A stretch of DNA of 32,223 bases. Origin: Oscillatoriales cyanobacterium. GTDB lineage: Bacteria > Cyanobacteriota > Cyanobacteriia > Cyanobacteriales > Microcoleaceae. A program made the translations under genes and the position numbers. The stretch is from positions 73,113 through 105,335 of the forward strand of contig RDYN01000075.1 in assembly GCA_004293365.1 (NCBI GenBank). Direction: 5' to 3'. Numbering within the stretch: position 1 is the first letter of the stretch; every line of letters starts with the position of its first letter. The notes below the pieces were generated by a model. It saw nothing but the letters and a program-made list of their open reading frames with translations, searched no databases and was not told the DNA's origin. This document shows positions 1 to 8,361 of the stretch, piece after piece.

Positions 1-130
1 TTAGTCCTCTCTCTAGCGTTTAGTTAATCAGGACTAAAGTCCTTACTACAAACCTATCCTTCGATCGTTCGGACTTTAGTCCTCTCTCTAGCGTTTAGTC
101 AATCAGGACTAAAGTCCTTACTACAAACCT
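1..130. repeat. Two direct copies of a 55-bp dispersed palindromic repeat
   Basis: Positions 1-55 and 76-130 are the same 55 bases with one difference (T or C near base 25 of the unit). Each copy carries GGACTAAAGTCC, a self-complementary core, and ends in TTACTACAAACCT. The same family, recognised by GGACT(T/A)(T/C/A)AGTCC plus ACTACAAACC, recurs at 13571-13605, 21919-22145, 25806-25878, 30863-30937 and 32012-32134. The first copy begins at the window edge and may be incomplete. No gene is seen in this stretch. Confidence 0.85.
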
Positions 131-155
131 GCGCCTACAAACTCACAAATAACTT

Positions 156-569
156 CTATCTAAACTTCCGTTCAGACTCTTGAATTGGAACATCGTTGAT
201 GCTGGCTTCACGTCTTCGCATTAACCCATTTTCTGCAAATTCCCACTGTTCGTTTCCGTAGGCGCGATACCAATAGCCCGAATCATCGTGCCATTCATAC
301 TCGAAACGAACAGAAATTCGATTGTCTGTAAAACTCCACAGTTCTTTCTTTAAACGGTAATCTAGTTCTTTTGCCCATTTTCGTGTTAAGAAAGCTTTGA
401 TTTGTTCCCGTCCGCTGAAGAATTCGGCGCGGTTTCTCCACTGAGAATCTTCTGTATAAGCTAGGGCTACTCGTTCTGGATCGCGACTATTCCAGGCATC
501 TTCGGCGGCTTGAACTTTGGCTTTTGCTGTTTCCAGCGTAAAGGGCGGTAGAGGTGGTTTGGTTTCCAT
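156..569 (-). CDS. NTF2-like / SnoaL-fold protein, DUF1348 family
   Basis: The 137-residue protein resembles the DUF1348 group of the NTF2-like superfamily. These are small alpha+beta cone-fold proteins of unknown enzymatic role, widespread in bacteria and fungi. Visible hallmarks are an N-terminal helix with [20 protein letters not shown], then [14 protein letters not shown], and an aromatic-rich second half ([21 protein letters not shown]) ending in [11 protein letters not shown]. Length is typical of the family. It starts at ATG and has no signal peptide or membrane segment, so it should be cytosolic. It is monocistronic, with repeats on its downstream side and the membrane protein gene 137 bp upstream. 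The family call is from memory and no substrate can be given. Confidence 0.8.
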   Translation of the reverse strand: METKPPLPPFTLETAKAKVQAAEDAWNSRDPERVALAYTEDSQWRNRAEFFSGREQIKAFLTRKWAKELDYRLKKELWSFTDNRISVRFEYEWHDDSGYWYRAYGNEQWEFAENGLMRRREASINDVPIQESERKFR

Positions 570-706
570 AAGCTTTGTGGTTTGTGACTAGAAGGAAGGT
601 GCGTCAGACTTACGATTTGTGCGAAATAATTGGGATTGCCCTAGTATAGAACTCGAATCGCGCTCTTTCCCAATCCAAAATCTAAAATCTAAAATCTAAA
701 ATTGCA

Positions 707-2200
707 CTAAGTTCCTGCTTTTAATTTCAGCATATTTTTCTGAAATCTCCTCAGCAGAAATGCCAGAAACAGCCATTGAGCAAGGATTCCCAATCCCACA
801 AAAGATATTGCTGTTGGTTTGTCGAACTGCCAAAACCCATAGCCGAATAGCGTCCAAAGTGCGGCGGTTGCAGGAATGCGATCGGGCATGAGTTCCCAAG
901 ATCGGAGCATTAGGGGAGCAGCGATCGACCAAATGCTCAATCCACAGATCGCCCACGCCATTGGATTGCGAATTTTCGTCGCACAAACTTGTTGGACGAA
1001 GGTGGCGTAAATTAAGATCGTATTCGTCGTACATAGAACTAAAAAACCTGTTTCTACAAGTTTTTTAGTGCCGATACTTATCCAAAATACCCAAGGTACT
1101 AACAGCGCACTTGCTACGAGTAGATGGATAACAACAGCCAGCAACAGAGGGCTTCGATCGGACCAAATTAAGCTTTGCCAGCCCGGAGAATCGTAGCGTA
1201 CCCACTCTAATAAAGCTTGGCGTTGAGGGCAGATCGCCAACATTAAAACCAGCAGCAGGATAACGGTCAAAACGTACATAAAGATAGCTGACAATGTGGC
1301 GTTATTGGCATCCACCAAGCTTGCGGGTAGGAAAAAGCCTAGAGCGAGAATTTCTACACCAGCTAAAATGGCATAACTTTGCCGTTTGCCGATCGCAGTC
1401 GATCGAGGTTTGTTGAAATTCCGCAACAATATTCGCCACAGCACAAACGCAGTAGTGCCTAACACCGCTAAACTAAAAGTGTGAGATACCAAACCTATGT
1501 TGTTAATCGGGAGCAAAAACCACGAAACAACAGGATGTTGGTGTCCGAATATTTCTGAATTCGCCAACAGCGGCCGCCATGTGATGGCGGTGTTCCAGCT
1601 CATGTACAATGGCGCGATCGCGCAACAGGCGATCGCCGCAATTCCAAAGGCTGTTGCCTCTGGTGGGTTCCCCATTCTCTGTGTTTCACTTAGCAGCCCG
1701 CAGAGCATCACTGCGCTGTAGCAGATAGCACATCCCAGCGGGAGCATCAGATAGACGCTGGCAATCAGGGGCAGCGAAACCCCCGCTTGCAAGCCGGCCA
1801 AGCAGTGCAGGGGAACCATCAGCCCTAAGAAAATATACAGCAGTACGGGAACGCCCAGCATTTTACCCAGCAGAATCTGCCACGCCGGACACGGACTCAG
1901 GCGAATAAAATTGAAAGTTCCCCGTTTCTGTTCCTGTCCGATGTCATTGACAATCCAATAACTGCCGAGGGTAAATGTCACGTAGGGGAGCATCCAAGTG
2001 ATGATTTGCCACAAGCGCAGCCAGCCGATTTCTGGGACGGAGCCGGAATTTGACGAGATAATCAGCAGTAAAATAATTTGGAAGATGACCGAACACGAGA
2101 CCGCTGCAATGACTGTTTGGGGTTTGAGTCTACCGCGAAGTTCCCGCAGCAGTTGCGGATTCCAGTTACCTAAACGATCGATCAAAACTGAGTTTGTCAT
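707..2200 (-). CDS. ABC-2 type transporter permease-like membrane protein
   Basis: The 497-residue protein is strongly hydrophobic with roughly twelve predicted membrane spans. It has a cytoplasmic N-terminus (NPQLLRELRGRLKP) and a first long hydrophobic segment rich in Ile and Leu at about residues 30-50. The motif IGQEQKRGTFNFIRLSP followed by WQILLGKMLGVP is what is usually seen after the second span of ABC-2 export permeases, which pair with a separate ATP-binding subunit. No ATPase gene adjoins it in the window, so the partner must lie elsewhere. The substrate is unknown. The start is the ATG at 2200, and a polar head precedes the first span. The assignment rests on topology and this motif only. 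Confidence 0.72.
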   Translation of the reverse strand: MTNSVLIDRLGNWNPQLLRELRGRLKPQTVIAAVSCSVIFQIILLLIISSNSGSVPEIGWLRLWQIITWMLPYVTFTLGSYWIVNDIGQEQKRGTFNFIRLSPCPAWQILLGKMLGVPVLLYIFLGLMVPLHCLAGLQAGVSLPLIASVYLMLPLGCAICYSAVMLCGLLSETQRMGNPPEATAFGIAAIACCAIAPLYMSWNTAITWRPLLANSEIFGHQHPVVSWFLLPINNIGLVSHTFSLAVLGTTAFVLWRILLRNFNKPRSTAIGKRQSYAILAGVEILALGFFLPASLVDANNATLSAIFMYVLTVILLLVLMLAICPQRQALLEWVRYDSPGWQSLIWSDRSPLLLAVVIHLLVASALLVPWVFWISIGTKKLVETGFLVLCTTNTILIYATFVQQVCATKIRNPMAWAICGLSIWSIAAPLMLRSWELMPDRIPATAALWTLFGYGFWQFDKPTAISFVGLGILAQWLFLAFLLRRFQKNMLKLKAGT

Positions 2201-2595
2201 CGGGGAATAGATAGATAGGATTGTTGACTGTTTCTGTTCGCTCTCAAGCTCGGTCTTGGACGCATCAACCTCAAAGAAACCGGGTTTTTTACCTAATGTG
2301 GGTGAGAGCGAATAATTATCGTGAAAAAACCCGGTTTCTAGCCACCAAAGCTGTTTGCTGGTAGCTGAGTTCGATCGAAATATCTTCTAGTTTTTATATA
2401 ACCGAGGAAAATTCAGCAATTGTTCATCCTTGTTCGGGGAACGATCGCACTAACTCTGCTGTCTGTTCCTCAGTCCCGGTAAAACCAATTCAAACTTTTT
2501 CGGCTTTTGAGTTGTTTGGCGGCCAAATTTCGCAATCTGTCGCCAGAAATGACGATCGCACGCTCAGTATAACTCCGAGGCCATCAGATTCGATC
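2201..2595. repeat. 395-bp spacer with one AAACCGGG hairpin repeat
   Basis: The only structure seen is a perfect 15-bp inverted repeat, GAAACCGGGTTTTTT at 2276-2290 and its complement at 2324-2338, with a 33-nt loop. Equivalent units lie at 8766-8859, 10415-10479, 23171-23239, 26482-26545 and 27746-27810. The rest of the spacer shows no convincing gene. It sits upstream of the permease gene and downstream of the Uma2 gene, both on the minus strand, so the hairpin could attenuate read-through, but it lacks a standard terminator layout. Confidence 0.8.
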
Positions 2596-3414
2596 TCAAT
2601 CCTCAGCATCGATCTCGATGCCCATTGCTCGCAGTCGATCGGCTAACTGAGCGGCTTTTCGTTCTGCTTGTTCGGCTTTTCGCTCTGCTTGTTCGGCTTT
2701 TCGCTCTGCTTGTTCGACTCTAGCCCGCTCAATTTCAACTTGTTCGGAGCCAATTAACAGCAAATTCCCCTGGGAATCCCACCACCGCAGCCAAAGCATT
2801 TCTTGATTTTGATAACTTCCCTGCCAAAGTCCCAATTCTACATCTAATAAAGGAATGGGATAGTGACCGCGTTCGTTTGGCTCGATCCTGCGATAGACAA
2901 AATCTATCAGGTGATAGACTTCTAAATTGCCCGTTTTAATTTCATAAATGCCGTAGTAAGGAATGCGGATAATTCTTTCGTAAACCCAAAACTTACCCGG
3001 TTTAGTCGTTGTACCGTCAGCGGCCACAGCAAGCGGAGTGCGATCGCGCTCTTCATCTCCATTCCCGCTAGCAAACTCTAAAGCAATGAACGGAGCCATG
3101 TGTTCCCGCCAAAGTACATAAGAACGGCGATAACCGTCGATTGTTGGCGGTACGTTGGGTACGTAAAACCAATCCGGTGCTTCTGCGCCTCGCTCTGGCG
3201 GGTCAGTTTCTCGCCAGTAAATGCCGCAATCTTGCCCGATCGCATATTGTCCGTCTGGATGCAGCCGCTCTACAACCGGCCCGATCGAATCTGTCAGAAT
3301 GATACTCTGGGGATGCTCCTGAAAATTCTTCACAAAGGTACCGTCTTCCTCTGGCAGTTGGGTATGATCTGGGAATGCAGGAGGCAAACCTGTAGCAGTT
3401 TTTGTCTCGTTCAT
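2596..3414 (-). CDS. Uma2-family (DUF820) putative restriction-endonuclease-like protein with coiled-coil tail
   Basis: The 272-residue protein belongs to the Uma2/DUF820 group, PD-(D/E)XK-fold proteins greatly expanded in cyanobacteria and of unproven cellular function. The core reads in order APDWFYVP (the Asp), YVLWREHMAPFIALEFASG (the Glu), KFWVYERIIRIPYYGIYE (the Lys), then a C-terminal LGLWQG-Y-----LWLRWWDSQG block typical of the long subtype. From about residue 225 the chain becomes an Arg/Glu/Ala/Gln coiled coil in which AERKAEQ is repeated three times, encoded by a 21-bp tandem repeat. The start is the ATG at 3414. A paralogue with the same architecture lies at 22241-23128. Confidence 0.85.
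   Translation of the reverse strand: MNETKTATGLPPAFPDHTQLPEEDGTFVKNFQEHPQSIILTDSIGPVVERLHPDGQYAIGQDCGIYWRETDPPERGAEAPDWFYVPNVPPTIDGYRRSYVLWREHMAPFIALEFASGNGDEERDRTPLAVAADGTTTKPGKFWVYERIIRIPYYGIYEIKTGNLEVYHLIDFVYRRIEPNERGHYPIPLLDVELGLWQGSYQNQEMLWLRWWDSQGNLLLIGSEQVEIERARVEQAERKAEQAERKAEQAERKAAQLADRLRAMGIEIDAED
2652..2714 (-). repeat. Three 21-bp tandem repeats inside the Uma2 gene
   Basis: On the plus strand the unit CGGCTTTTCGCTCTGCTTGTT (21 bases, so written here only as a unit) occurs at 2652-2672, 2673-2693 and 2694-2714. The first copy has one substitution. It encodes the heptad AERKAEQ on the minus strand. Because the unit is a multiple of three and of a heptad, gain or loss of copies would lengthen or shorten the coiled coil without breaking frame. 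Confidence 0.88.
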
Positions 3415-3528
3415 CGTCGTTTCCCGTGCAGTTATTGTTCATTGTACTGCGAAATTTTAGAGCAATCTAATTTGAAACTTTAGCTAATATTCGCTAATAT
3501 GGAAAAGCGATCGTAAAAGGTAAGTCAG

Positions 3529-4110
3529 ATGGTTGTCGCAATTTCTAAAGCAGGATTGGGTACAGGTGCGGCTTTCCTGTCAAACGTGACATGGGAGACT
3601 CTGGAAAAGTTGGATGCAGATTTGGCCCAAACTGGGGCGCGCTTAACTTATTTGGATGGGTGTTTAGAAATTATGGCTCCTTTATCTGATGCTCATGAAG
3701 AACCTAAAAAAACTTTAGGTCAGGTTTTAGAGATTTATATGCGGACGAAGGAAATTCGTTTCTACGCCCGTGGTAGTACAACTATCGGGATGAAGGAGTT
3801 GGGTGCACGGAAGGAACCAGATGAGTCTTATTGTTTGGGTACGCGCAAGTCGGTTCCAGATTTGGCGATCGAGATAACAGTGACGAGTGGTGGAATTGAT
3901 ACGCTGGAAATCTATCGTCGTGTGGGAGTGCAGGAGGTTTGGTTTTGGGAGGATGGGGTAATTTCGGTTTATTGTTTGCGTCCAACGGGATATGAGTTGG
4001 TGAGTAAGAGCGAACTTTTGCCGGATTTGGATTTGCGATCGATCGAGTTTTATTCGCGGATGGCCGACCAATATGATGCGGTGAATGCTTTTATGCGATC
4101 GATGATTTAG
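3529..4110 (+). CDS. Uma2-family (DUF820) protein, short subtype, catalytic Lys apparently replaced
   Basis: The 193-residue protein is a compact Uma2 protein. It has the family opening TWETLEKLDADLAQTGARLTYLDG-LEIMAPLSDAHE, then PDESYCLG, VPDLAIEITVTSGGIDTLEIYRRVGVQEVWFWEDG. In relatives remembered from cyanobacteria the stretch before LEIYRRLGV is normally ID-K or IN-K and provides the Lys of the PD-(D/E)XK site. Here it is ID-T, so catalysis may be lost. AAAGGT about 10 bases upstream serves the ATG at 3529. It lies divergent from the Uma2 gene at 2596-3414. Function is unknown for the family. Confidence 0.86.
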   Translation: MVVAISKAGLGTGAAFLSNVTWETLEKLDADLAQTGARLTYLDGCLEIMAPLSDAHEEPKKTLGQVLEIYMRTKEIRFYARGSTTIGMKELGARKEPDESYCLGTRKSVPDLAIEITVTSGGIDTLEIYRRVGVQEVWFWEDGVISVYCLRPTGYELVSKSELLPDLDLRSIEFYSRMADQYDAVNAFMRSMI

Positions 4111-4133
4111 TTGAAACTGCTATTATATAAACC

Positions 4134-4333
4134 CGGCGGTTGAAACCGCGTCTATACAAACTTTCGTCCGCCTCCGCGGACTAAGAAATAAAGGGGTGGA
4201 ATGTTATTTATACCAATCTTTTATGAGGCTGCATAGAATCCGATCCCCCCTAACCCCCCTTAATAAGGGGGGGACAAGAGGGTGGTCAAAGTCAACCCCT
4301 ACTCCCCTTATTAAGGGGGATTTAGGGGGATCG
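4134..4333. repeat. Two palindromic repeat units between convergent genes
   Basis: Positions 4134-4185 hold a CGGCGGTTGAAACCGCG / CCGCCTCCGCGG unit related to the cluster at 28289-28490. Positions 4241-4333 form a larger inverted repeat. The left part runs CGATCCCCCCTAACCCCC then TTAATAAGGGG, and the right part CCCCTTATTAAGGGGGA then TTTAGGGGGATCG. The second unit lies between the stop codons of the convergent Uma2 (4110) and STAND (4348) genes, where it could act as a bidirectional terminator or barrier. A relative of this unit is embedded in the coding sequence at 31421-31459. Confidence 0.85.
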
Positions 4334-4347
4334 AAATATATGCTACT

Positions 4348-5742
4348 TCATATTAAATTGGCATGAGATTGAATATATGCTTTAAATACAGGATTAATCT
4401 GAAACTTCGATCGCACTCCTACTAACACTTTTTCCACTAAGCCGCGCCGTGCTAAAGATTGTATGGCTTGCCACAATTCAGATTTGGATAATTCACTGTC
4501 AGCAGGTTGTTGTGAAATATCTACAGCTTCATCTTGAGTGGCCAACCAGTAGCCTACCTTTTTTTCTGACTCCGATAAACGCTCTAATTGAGATTCTAAA
4601 AATGGCTCTAAATCACCTAAATAGATATCATTTTTATCTGCTAAAAACCGGGAAACGCTACCGTCAAATAATTCTAAGATTGTTGAAGCTATGATATTTA
4701 ACCAGGAAGGATGACCTTGATAAAGGGCGATTAAGTCTGACCATTTTTCCTCATCTGTCAATTCTTTTTCTCTGATAATTTCTGCGGCTTGTTCTCCTAA
4801 GCCTTTGAGGTGTAAGGTTCGTGCGGGTCGGTTTACTGCTTCTAAAGTAGTGATTTCTCTGGGTTTTTCCCAACTGAGGAGGATTAAACAACTCTGATGA
4901 GAGGATGTGGCAATTTGTTTTAAAAATTTGCCATAGTCTTCATAGCCTGCTAAATATTGACCTGCTAATTGACTGCTTTTAAAAATATTCTGTACGTCAT
5001 CAAGGATTACTAAACAGCGAGAAGATCGAAAATAATCGATGACTGTGGGTAATGGGGGTTGTGGCGATCGCCCAAAAAATTGCTTGAGTTCGGTTTGGAG
5101 GGTTGAAAGTGTGGGTGTGTCAGCGAGGCTTAACCAAATAGTATAATCAAATTGAGTTTGAGTTTGTTCGATGAGTTTGAGGGCGATCGCACTTTTGCCA
5201 ATTCCGCTTAAGCCGTAGACGGTAATCAAGCGGGTGTGGGCTTGTGAAATCCATTGTTTGAGGGTGGAGAGTTCTGAGGTGCGATCGTAAAAGCTTGTTA
5301 ATTCGGGTGCGTCGGTTAAATTGATGATTGGGGATTGACTTTTATTTTGGGGAGAATTTGGGGGAAAGGGCGATCGCTCTTTAGTATCTTCTGGATATTG
5401 TCGGTTTTCTGCACAGATATTGATACGACTATTAATGTTACTACTAACAATCTGTGAAGAGTGACCATAATTGTAAATGGTAGATAATGCTTTTCTTTCT
5501 AAAATAGAGCGAACATTCACCTTGTTGATATCTTCTCCTAACATATCTGATAAAGTCTGCCATAATTCGGCAGCTATATTTTTAACATGGGACTTACTGC
5601 GATGGCATTTTTTAGCAAGTTCTTCATATTTTAATCCTTGCCAAGCCCCTTCTAGGATAGCCATTTGCAGAGAATCCAGGTGTTTTTCAGCTTTGGCAAA
5701 TACAATGTCATCCGCCCACTGTAAGAGTTCCTCACTATTCAT
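4348..5742 (-). CDS. STAND P-loop ATPase, NB-ARC domain with vMAP-type N-terminal helix-turn-helix domain
   Basis: The 464-residue protein opens with about 85 residues (LLQWADDIVFAKAEKHLDSLQMAILEGAW-G-KYEELA---HRSKSHVKNIAAELWQ) that match the N-terminal domain cyanobacteria put before NB-ARC ATPases (vMAP type). A variable linker follows. The NB-ARC core has a P-loop at G180-I-G-K-S184 within VYGLSGIGKSAIALKLI, Walker B CLVILDDVQ near residue 246, and a GLGEQAAEII / YQGHPSWLNIIAS helical part. It ends with a winged helix (LARRGLVEKV) at residue 464, with no WD40, TPR or effector domain. Such proteins are signalling or conflict switches. It diverges from the composite toxin gene, 210 bp away. 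Whether they are partners is unproven. Confidence 0.85.
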   Translation of the reverse strand: MNSEELLQWADDIVFAKAEKHLDSLQMAILEGAWQGLKYEELAKKCHRSKSHVKNIAAELWQTLSDMLGEDINKVNVRSILERKALSTIYNYGHSSQIVSSNINSRINICAENRQYPEDTKERSPFPPNSPQNKSQSPIINLTDAPELTSFYDRTSELSTLKQWISQAHTRLITVYGLSGIGKSAIALKLIEQTQTQFDYTIWLSLADTPTLSTLQTELKQFFGRSPQPPLPTVIDYFRSSRCLVILDDVQNIFKSSQLAGQYLAGYEDYGKFLKQIATSSHQSCLILLSWEKPREITTLEAVNRPARTLHLKGLGEQAAEIIREKELTDEEKWSDLIALYQGHPSWLNIIASTILELFDGSVSRFLADKNDIYLGDLEPFLESQLERLSESEKKVGYWLATQDEAVDISQQPADSELSKSELWQAIQSLARRGLVEKVLVGVRSKFQINPVFKAYIQSHANLI

Positions 5743-5952
5743 AGGCTGAGTTTGAGTTGAAGTATAGCTTAAGGTTATCTTAATTTATCATACTTTTCCG
5801 TACCTTGACAACGCAATCATACCTTATTAGCTAGAAAATCAAAAAATTCCTGACTTTATCGTACTTTTTAGAGTTGTAATATTTTTGCGTAATAAACTAA
5901 GCTGACTGAAGCAAGACTTACCTTCCTTGATAAAAGTATTACTTGTCATATC

Positions 5953-7980
5953 ATGTTTGAACTATCTAAAGTTTTTGATGCTGGCTACTACTCCAAAATG
6001 AATCCTGATTTACAAGCGGCAGGTTTGGTAAATCCAGAACAATTATTGAACCAGTTCCGTCAGTTTGGTGTGAATGAAGGGCGGAGCTTTTCGCCTTATG
6101 TTGACTTGGATTTTTATGCCGCAGTGAATCCAGACTTAGCGGCTATCGGTTTGAAAAATCCCAAAGAGTTACTTGACCATTTAATTACTTATGGCATTAA
6201 TGAAAAACGTCGCTTCTCTCCCAAGGTTGATTTAAACTTTTATGGTGCTGCTAATCCAGAGTTAAAGACTGTCGGATTGACCACAGGGGAACAGTTGTTT
6301 GACCACTTAATTAATTATGGTGCGAGAGAAGGAAGACAAATTGTTTCGCCTGTTTCTTCTCTGCCTCAAGATACTCCAGCTAAAACTGTATTCCCTGAAC
6401 AGCCCAACATTCCTCAAATACCTGTATTTCCGACTTTTCCTGCTTTACAATTCGCAGATTTAGTTGCTAGTAACTATGTTTCAAGCAATCGATTTAACAG
6501 TTCTTTAGAGCCGGATATTAATGCAATATTAACCTCGGGTTGGCAAACTGTGCTCGGTCAACTTAAAAAGTTTGTTAATGAGCCTGCTTTTTCTGAAAAG
6601 ATGACTATCGCTTTTGGAGAAAGAATTGATTTAGACTCTGCTACATCTTTAATTCAAAACTTATCTAATGGTCAATTTTTACCTCAAATTGAAATTCTTT
6701 CACTTAAAGATATCAACGGCTATAATGGCGCTTTTGATGTTCTAACAAATACACTTTACATTTCTGAAGATTTCCTGCTGCGAAATGCCAATAATCCTGA
6801 CGCGATCGCTAGTGTCCTTCTTGAAGAAATCGGTCATTCCGTTGATTCTCGTGTCAATGCAATCGATTCTGTAGGAGATGAAGGAGAAATTTTTTCAGCT
6901 TTGGTTCGAGGAACTAATTTGAGTCCGGCTGATGTTTTGACTTTAAAATCTGAAAATGACCAAGTTACTATCAGTCCCAATGGACAGCCTATTTTAGTCG
7001 AAACATCAGCCTCAGCGTGGACAACGGCTGTTTGGGACTGGAATTGGAATAAAGTAGGAGATACTACTTTGCCCAAGCGTAATGATCGATTAAATGGTGT
7101 AAATGTAGACTGGGGAACCGGATCAATCCTGGGACGTTCGGACAAGTTCATTGCTGGAATGTGGAATTACTCTTACTTTGATGCCAATAAAACCTATAAG
7201 TTTCGAGTCAAAGCCGATGATGGATTTTATTTATTTGTGAGTCCCGATGGAGAAAATTGGAAGAGTTTTATGAATCAATGGGAGTATGCTTACAATAATA
7301 ATGACAACTATAAGACTTTTAAGGAATATAGTTTTACGCCTACCACCAGTGGCAATCATTATGTTTGGGCTTATGTTTTTGAAAACGAAGGTGCTGCGTC
7401 TTTTGATTTTTCCTGGGATAATGGTTGGGATAAAAATCGCGGCGGATTGAATTATGCAGATGGTGATTCAACTCTTCAATATATGTACGAAGAGATGAAA
7501 AATAATGCTTCAAGTGATTATGTTAAAAACATAAAACGCTTGAAAAATGAATGGTGGAATCCTGCATCTCAAGGCACGGCTGATGGTCTATGGGTAAATA
7601 AAGTTCGTGACAATGGAGAATGGGATCATAAGTGGAAATTAGACGATAAATTAAAGTTGAGAGCTTCAAATGATGTTTATTATCCTGTCTGGGGGAATAG
7701 CGATCGTGAGTTTTTCTATGATATATGGTCAAATATTCACTATGGTTACGTTGGAAAAGCTGTTGGGTATTCTGACTTCGTGCTACAATCTGCTGCAAGT
7801 TTAAATGATTTAGGGAAATTCAATTTAGACTTTAAGGATACCAACGCAATCAAGTTAGGCATTGAATTATGGAATGAAACAGGAGGAAATCCCAATAACT
7901 TAACTCCTGAAAAGTTGCGACAAAAAGTAATTAGTAAAGCGTCAGAGCTTAGCACGATTAACATTGTAAATGGAGCCTAA
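5953..7980 (+). CDS. Composite secreted-toxin-like protein: three NPD repeats, metallopeptidase-like and PA14-like modules, toxin type 44 domain
   Basis: The 675-residue protein has four parts. Residues 1-135 are three repeats of about 45 residues of the form (V/F)D--(F/Y)Y----NP(D/E)L---GL-----L--(F/L)--YG--E-R--SP. Residues 160-350 form a module with LLEEIGHSVD (E291-E292-I-G-H295-S-V-D298) and VGDEGEIFSALVRG, resembling a cyanobacterial metallopeptidase-like domain. Residues 355-495 are a PA14-like beta sandwich (NKTYKFRVKADDGFYLFVSPDG). Residues 500-675 carry W557-D-H-K and Y589-D-I-W-S-N-I-H-Y-G-Y-V-G, the signature I associate with polymorphic toxin type 44 (Ntox44). No N-terminal signal peptide is visible, so export would need another route, for example type I secretion. 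The four-part reading is inference; the motifs are directly visible. Confidence 0.75.
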   Translation: MFELSKVFDAGYYSKMNPDLQAAGLVNPEQLLNQFRQFGVNEGRSFSPYVDLDFYAAVNPDLAAIGLKNPKELLDHLITYGINEKRRFSPKVDLNFYGAANPELKTVGLTTGEQLFDHLINYGAREGRQIVSPVSSLPQDTPAKTVFPEQPNIPQIPVFPTFPALQFADLVASNYVSSNRFNSSLEPDINAILTSGWQTVLGQLKKFVNEPAFSEKMTIAFGERIDLDSATSLIQNLSNGQFLPQIEILSLKDINGYNGAFDVLTNTLYISEDFLLRNANNPDAIASVLLEEIGHSVDSRVNAIDSVGDEGEIFSALVRGTNLSPADVLTLKSENDQVTISPNGQPILVETSASAWTTAVWDWNWNKVGDTTLPKRNDRLNGVNVDWGTGSILGRSDKFIAGMWNYSYFDANKTYKFRVKADDGFYLFVSPDGENWKSFMNQWEYAYNNNDNYKTFKEYSFTPTTSGNHYVWAYVFENEGAASFDFSWDNGWDKNRGGLNYADGDSTLQYMYEEMKNNASSDYVKNIKRLKNEWWNPASQGTADGLWVNKVRDNGEWDHKWKLDDKLKLRASNDVYYPVWGNSDREFFYDIWSNIHYGYVGKAVGYSDFVLQSAASLNDLGKFNLDFKDTNAIKLGIELWNETGGNPNNLTPEKLRQKVISKASELSTINIVNGA

Positions 7981-8116
7981 AAAAATAATGATCGGTGACG
8001 CGAAGGTTATCTTTTAACATAAACTGATGCCTTTTTCCCGAATAGGGGCCGTCAAATCCCAGTTGTTTCAGGTAATAAATTAAGTCTCGACGTTTGACTG
8101 GTTTTAAAGGAGGCAT
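7958..8116 (-). pseudogene. hicA: hicA toxin gene, 3'-truncated
   Basis: The 52-codon frame begins MPPLKPVKRRDLIYYLKQLG, followed by FDGPYSGKRHQFMLKDNLRVT, which is a clear HicA start including the conserved His (H30) of the double-stranded-RNA-binding-like mRNA interferase fold. Family members continue with IPNPH and about 25 more residues. Here the match stops at about 7994, after RVT, and reads DHYFF... into the reverse complement of the toxin gene's 3' end, stopping at 7958. The ATG overlaps the hicB stop as TGATG, the usual translational coupling. The missing C-terminal third makes an active toxin doubtful. The short length kept it out of ordinary ORF lists. Confidence 0.8.
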
Positions 8117-8361
8117 CAGGCAACTTCCTTGGTAACTGTAAGGTCGATATTATCAAGGACAGGTAAAGAAAGATTCATTGTGAGACTAAGTAAGATCCAG
8201 TCTTCCAATACCTCTTGCAATTCTTCTCGACAAGCTTCGAGAGTTACAGCATTTGCATAGACTCCCTCACAGATAGGAATTTCTCCGTAGAAAGTCCCAT
8301 CATCAGGGAAAATTTCATACTTAGCTTGCTTCATGGCAGCTTGGATGTATTTAGTTAACAT
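8116..8361 (-). CDS. hicB: HicB-family antitoxin (short form)
   Basis: The 81-residue protein matches short cyanobacterial HicB antitoxins: MLTKYIQAAMKQAKYEIFPD, then DGTFYGEIPICEGVYANAVTLEACREELQEVLEDWI. This is the partial RNase H-like HicB fold that binds and neutralises HicA. It lacks a C-terminal helix-turn-helix or ribbon-helix-helix DNA-binding domain, so autoregulation may rely on another protein, possibly the DUF433 product. Its ATG overlaps the end of the DUF433 gene by 7 bp and its stop overlaps the hicA start by 1 bp, so the three form one operon. Its target is truncated, which would leave it an orphan antitoxin. Confidence 0.85.
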   Translation of the reverse strand: MLTKYIQAAMKQAKYEIFPDDGTFYGEIPICEGVYANAVTLEACREELQEVLEDWILLSLTMNLSLPVLDNIDLTVTKEVA

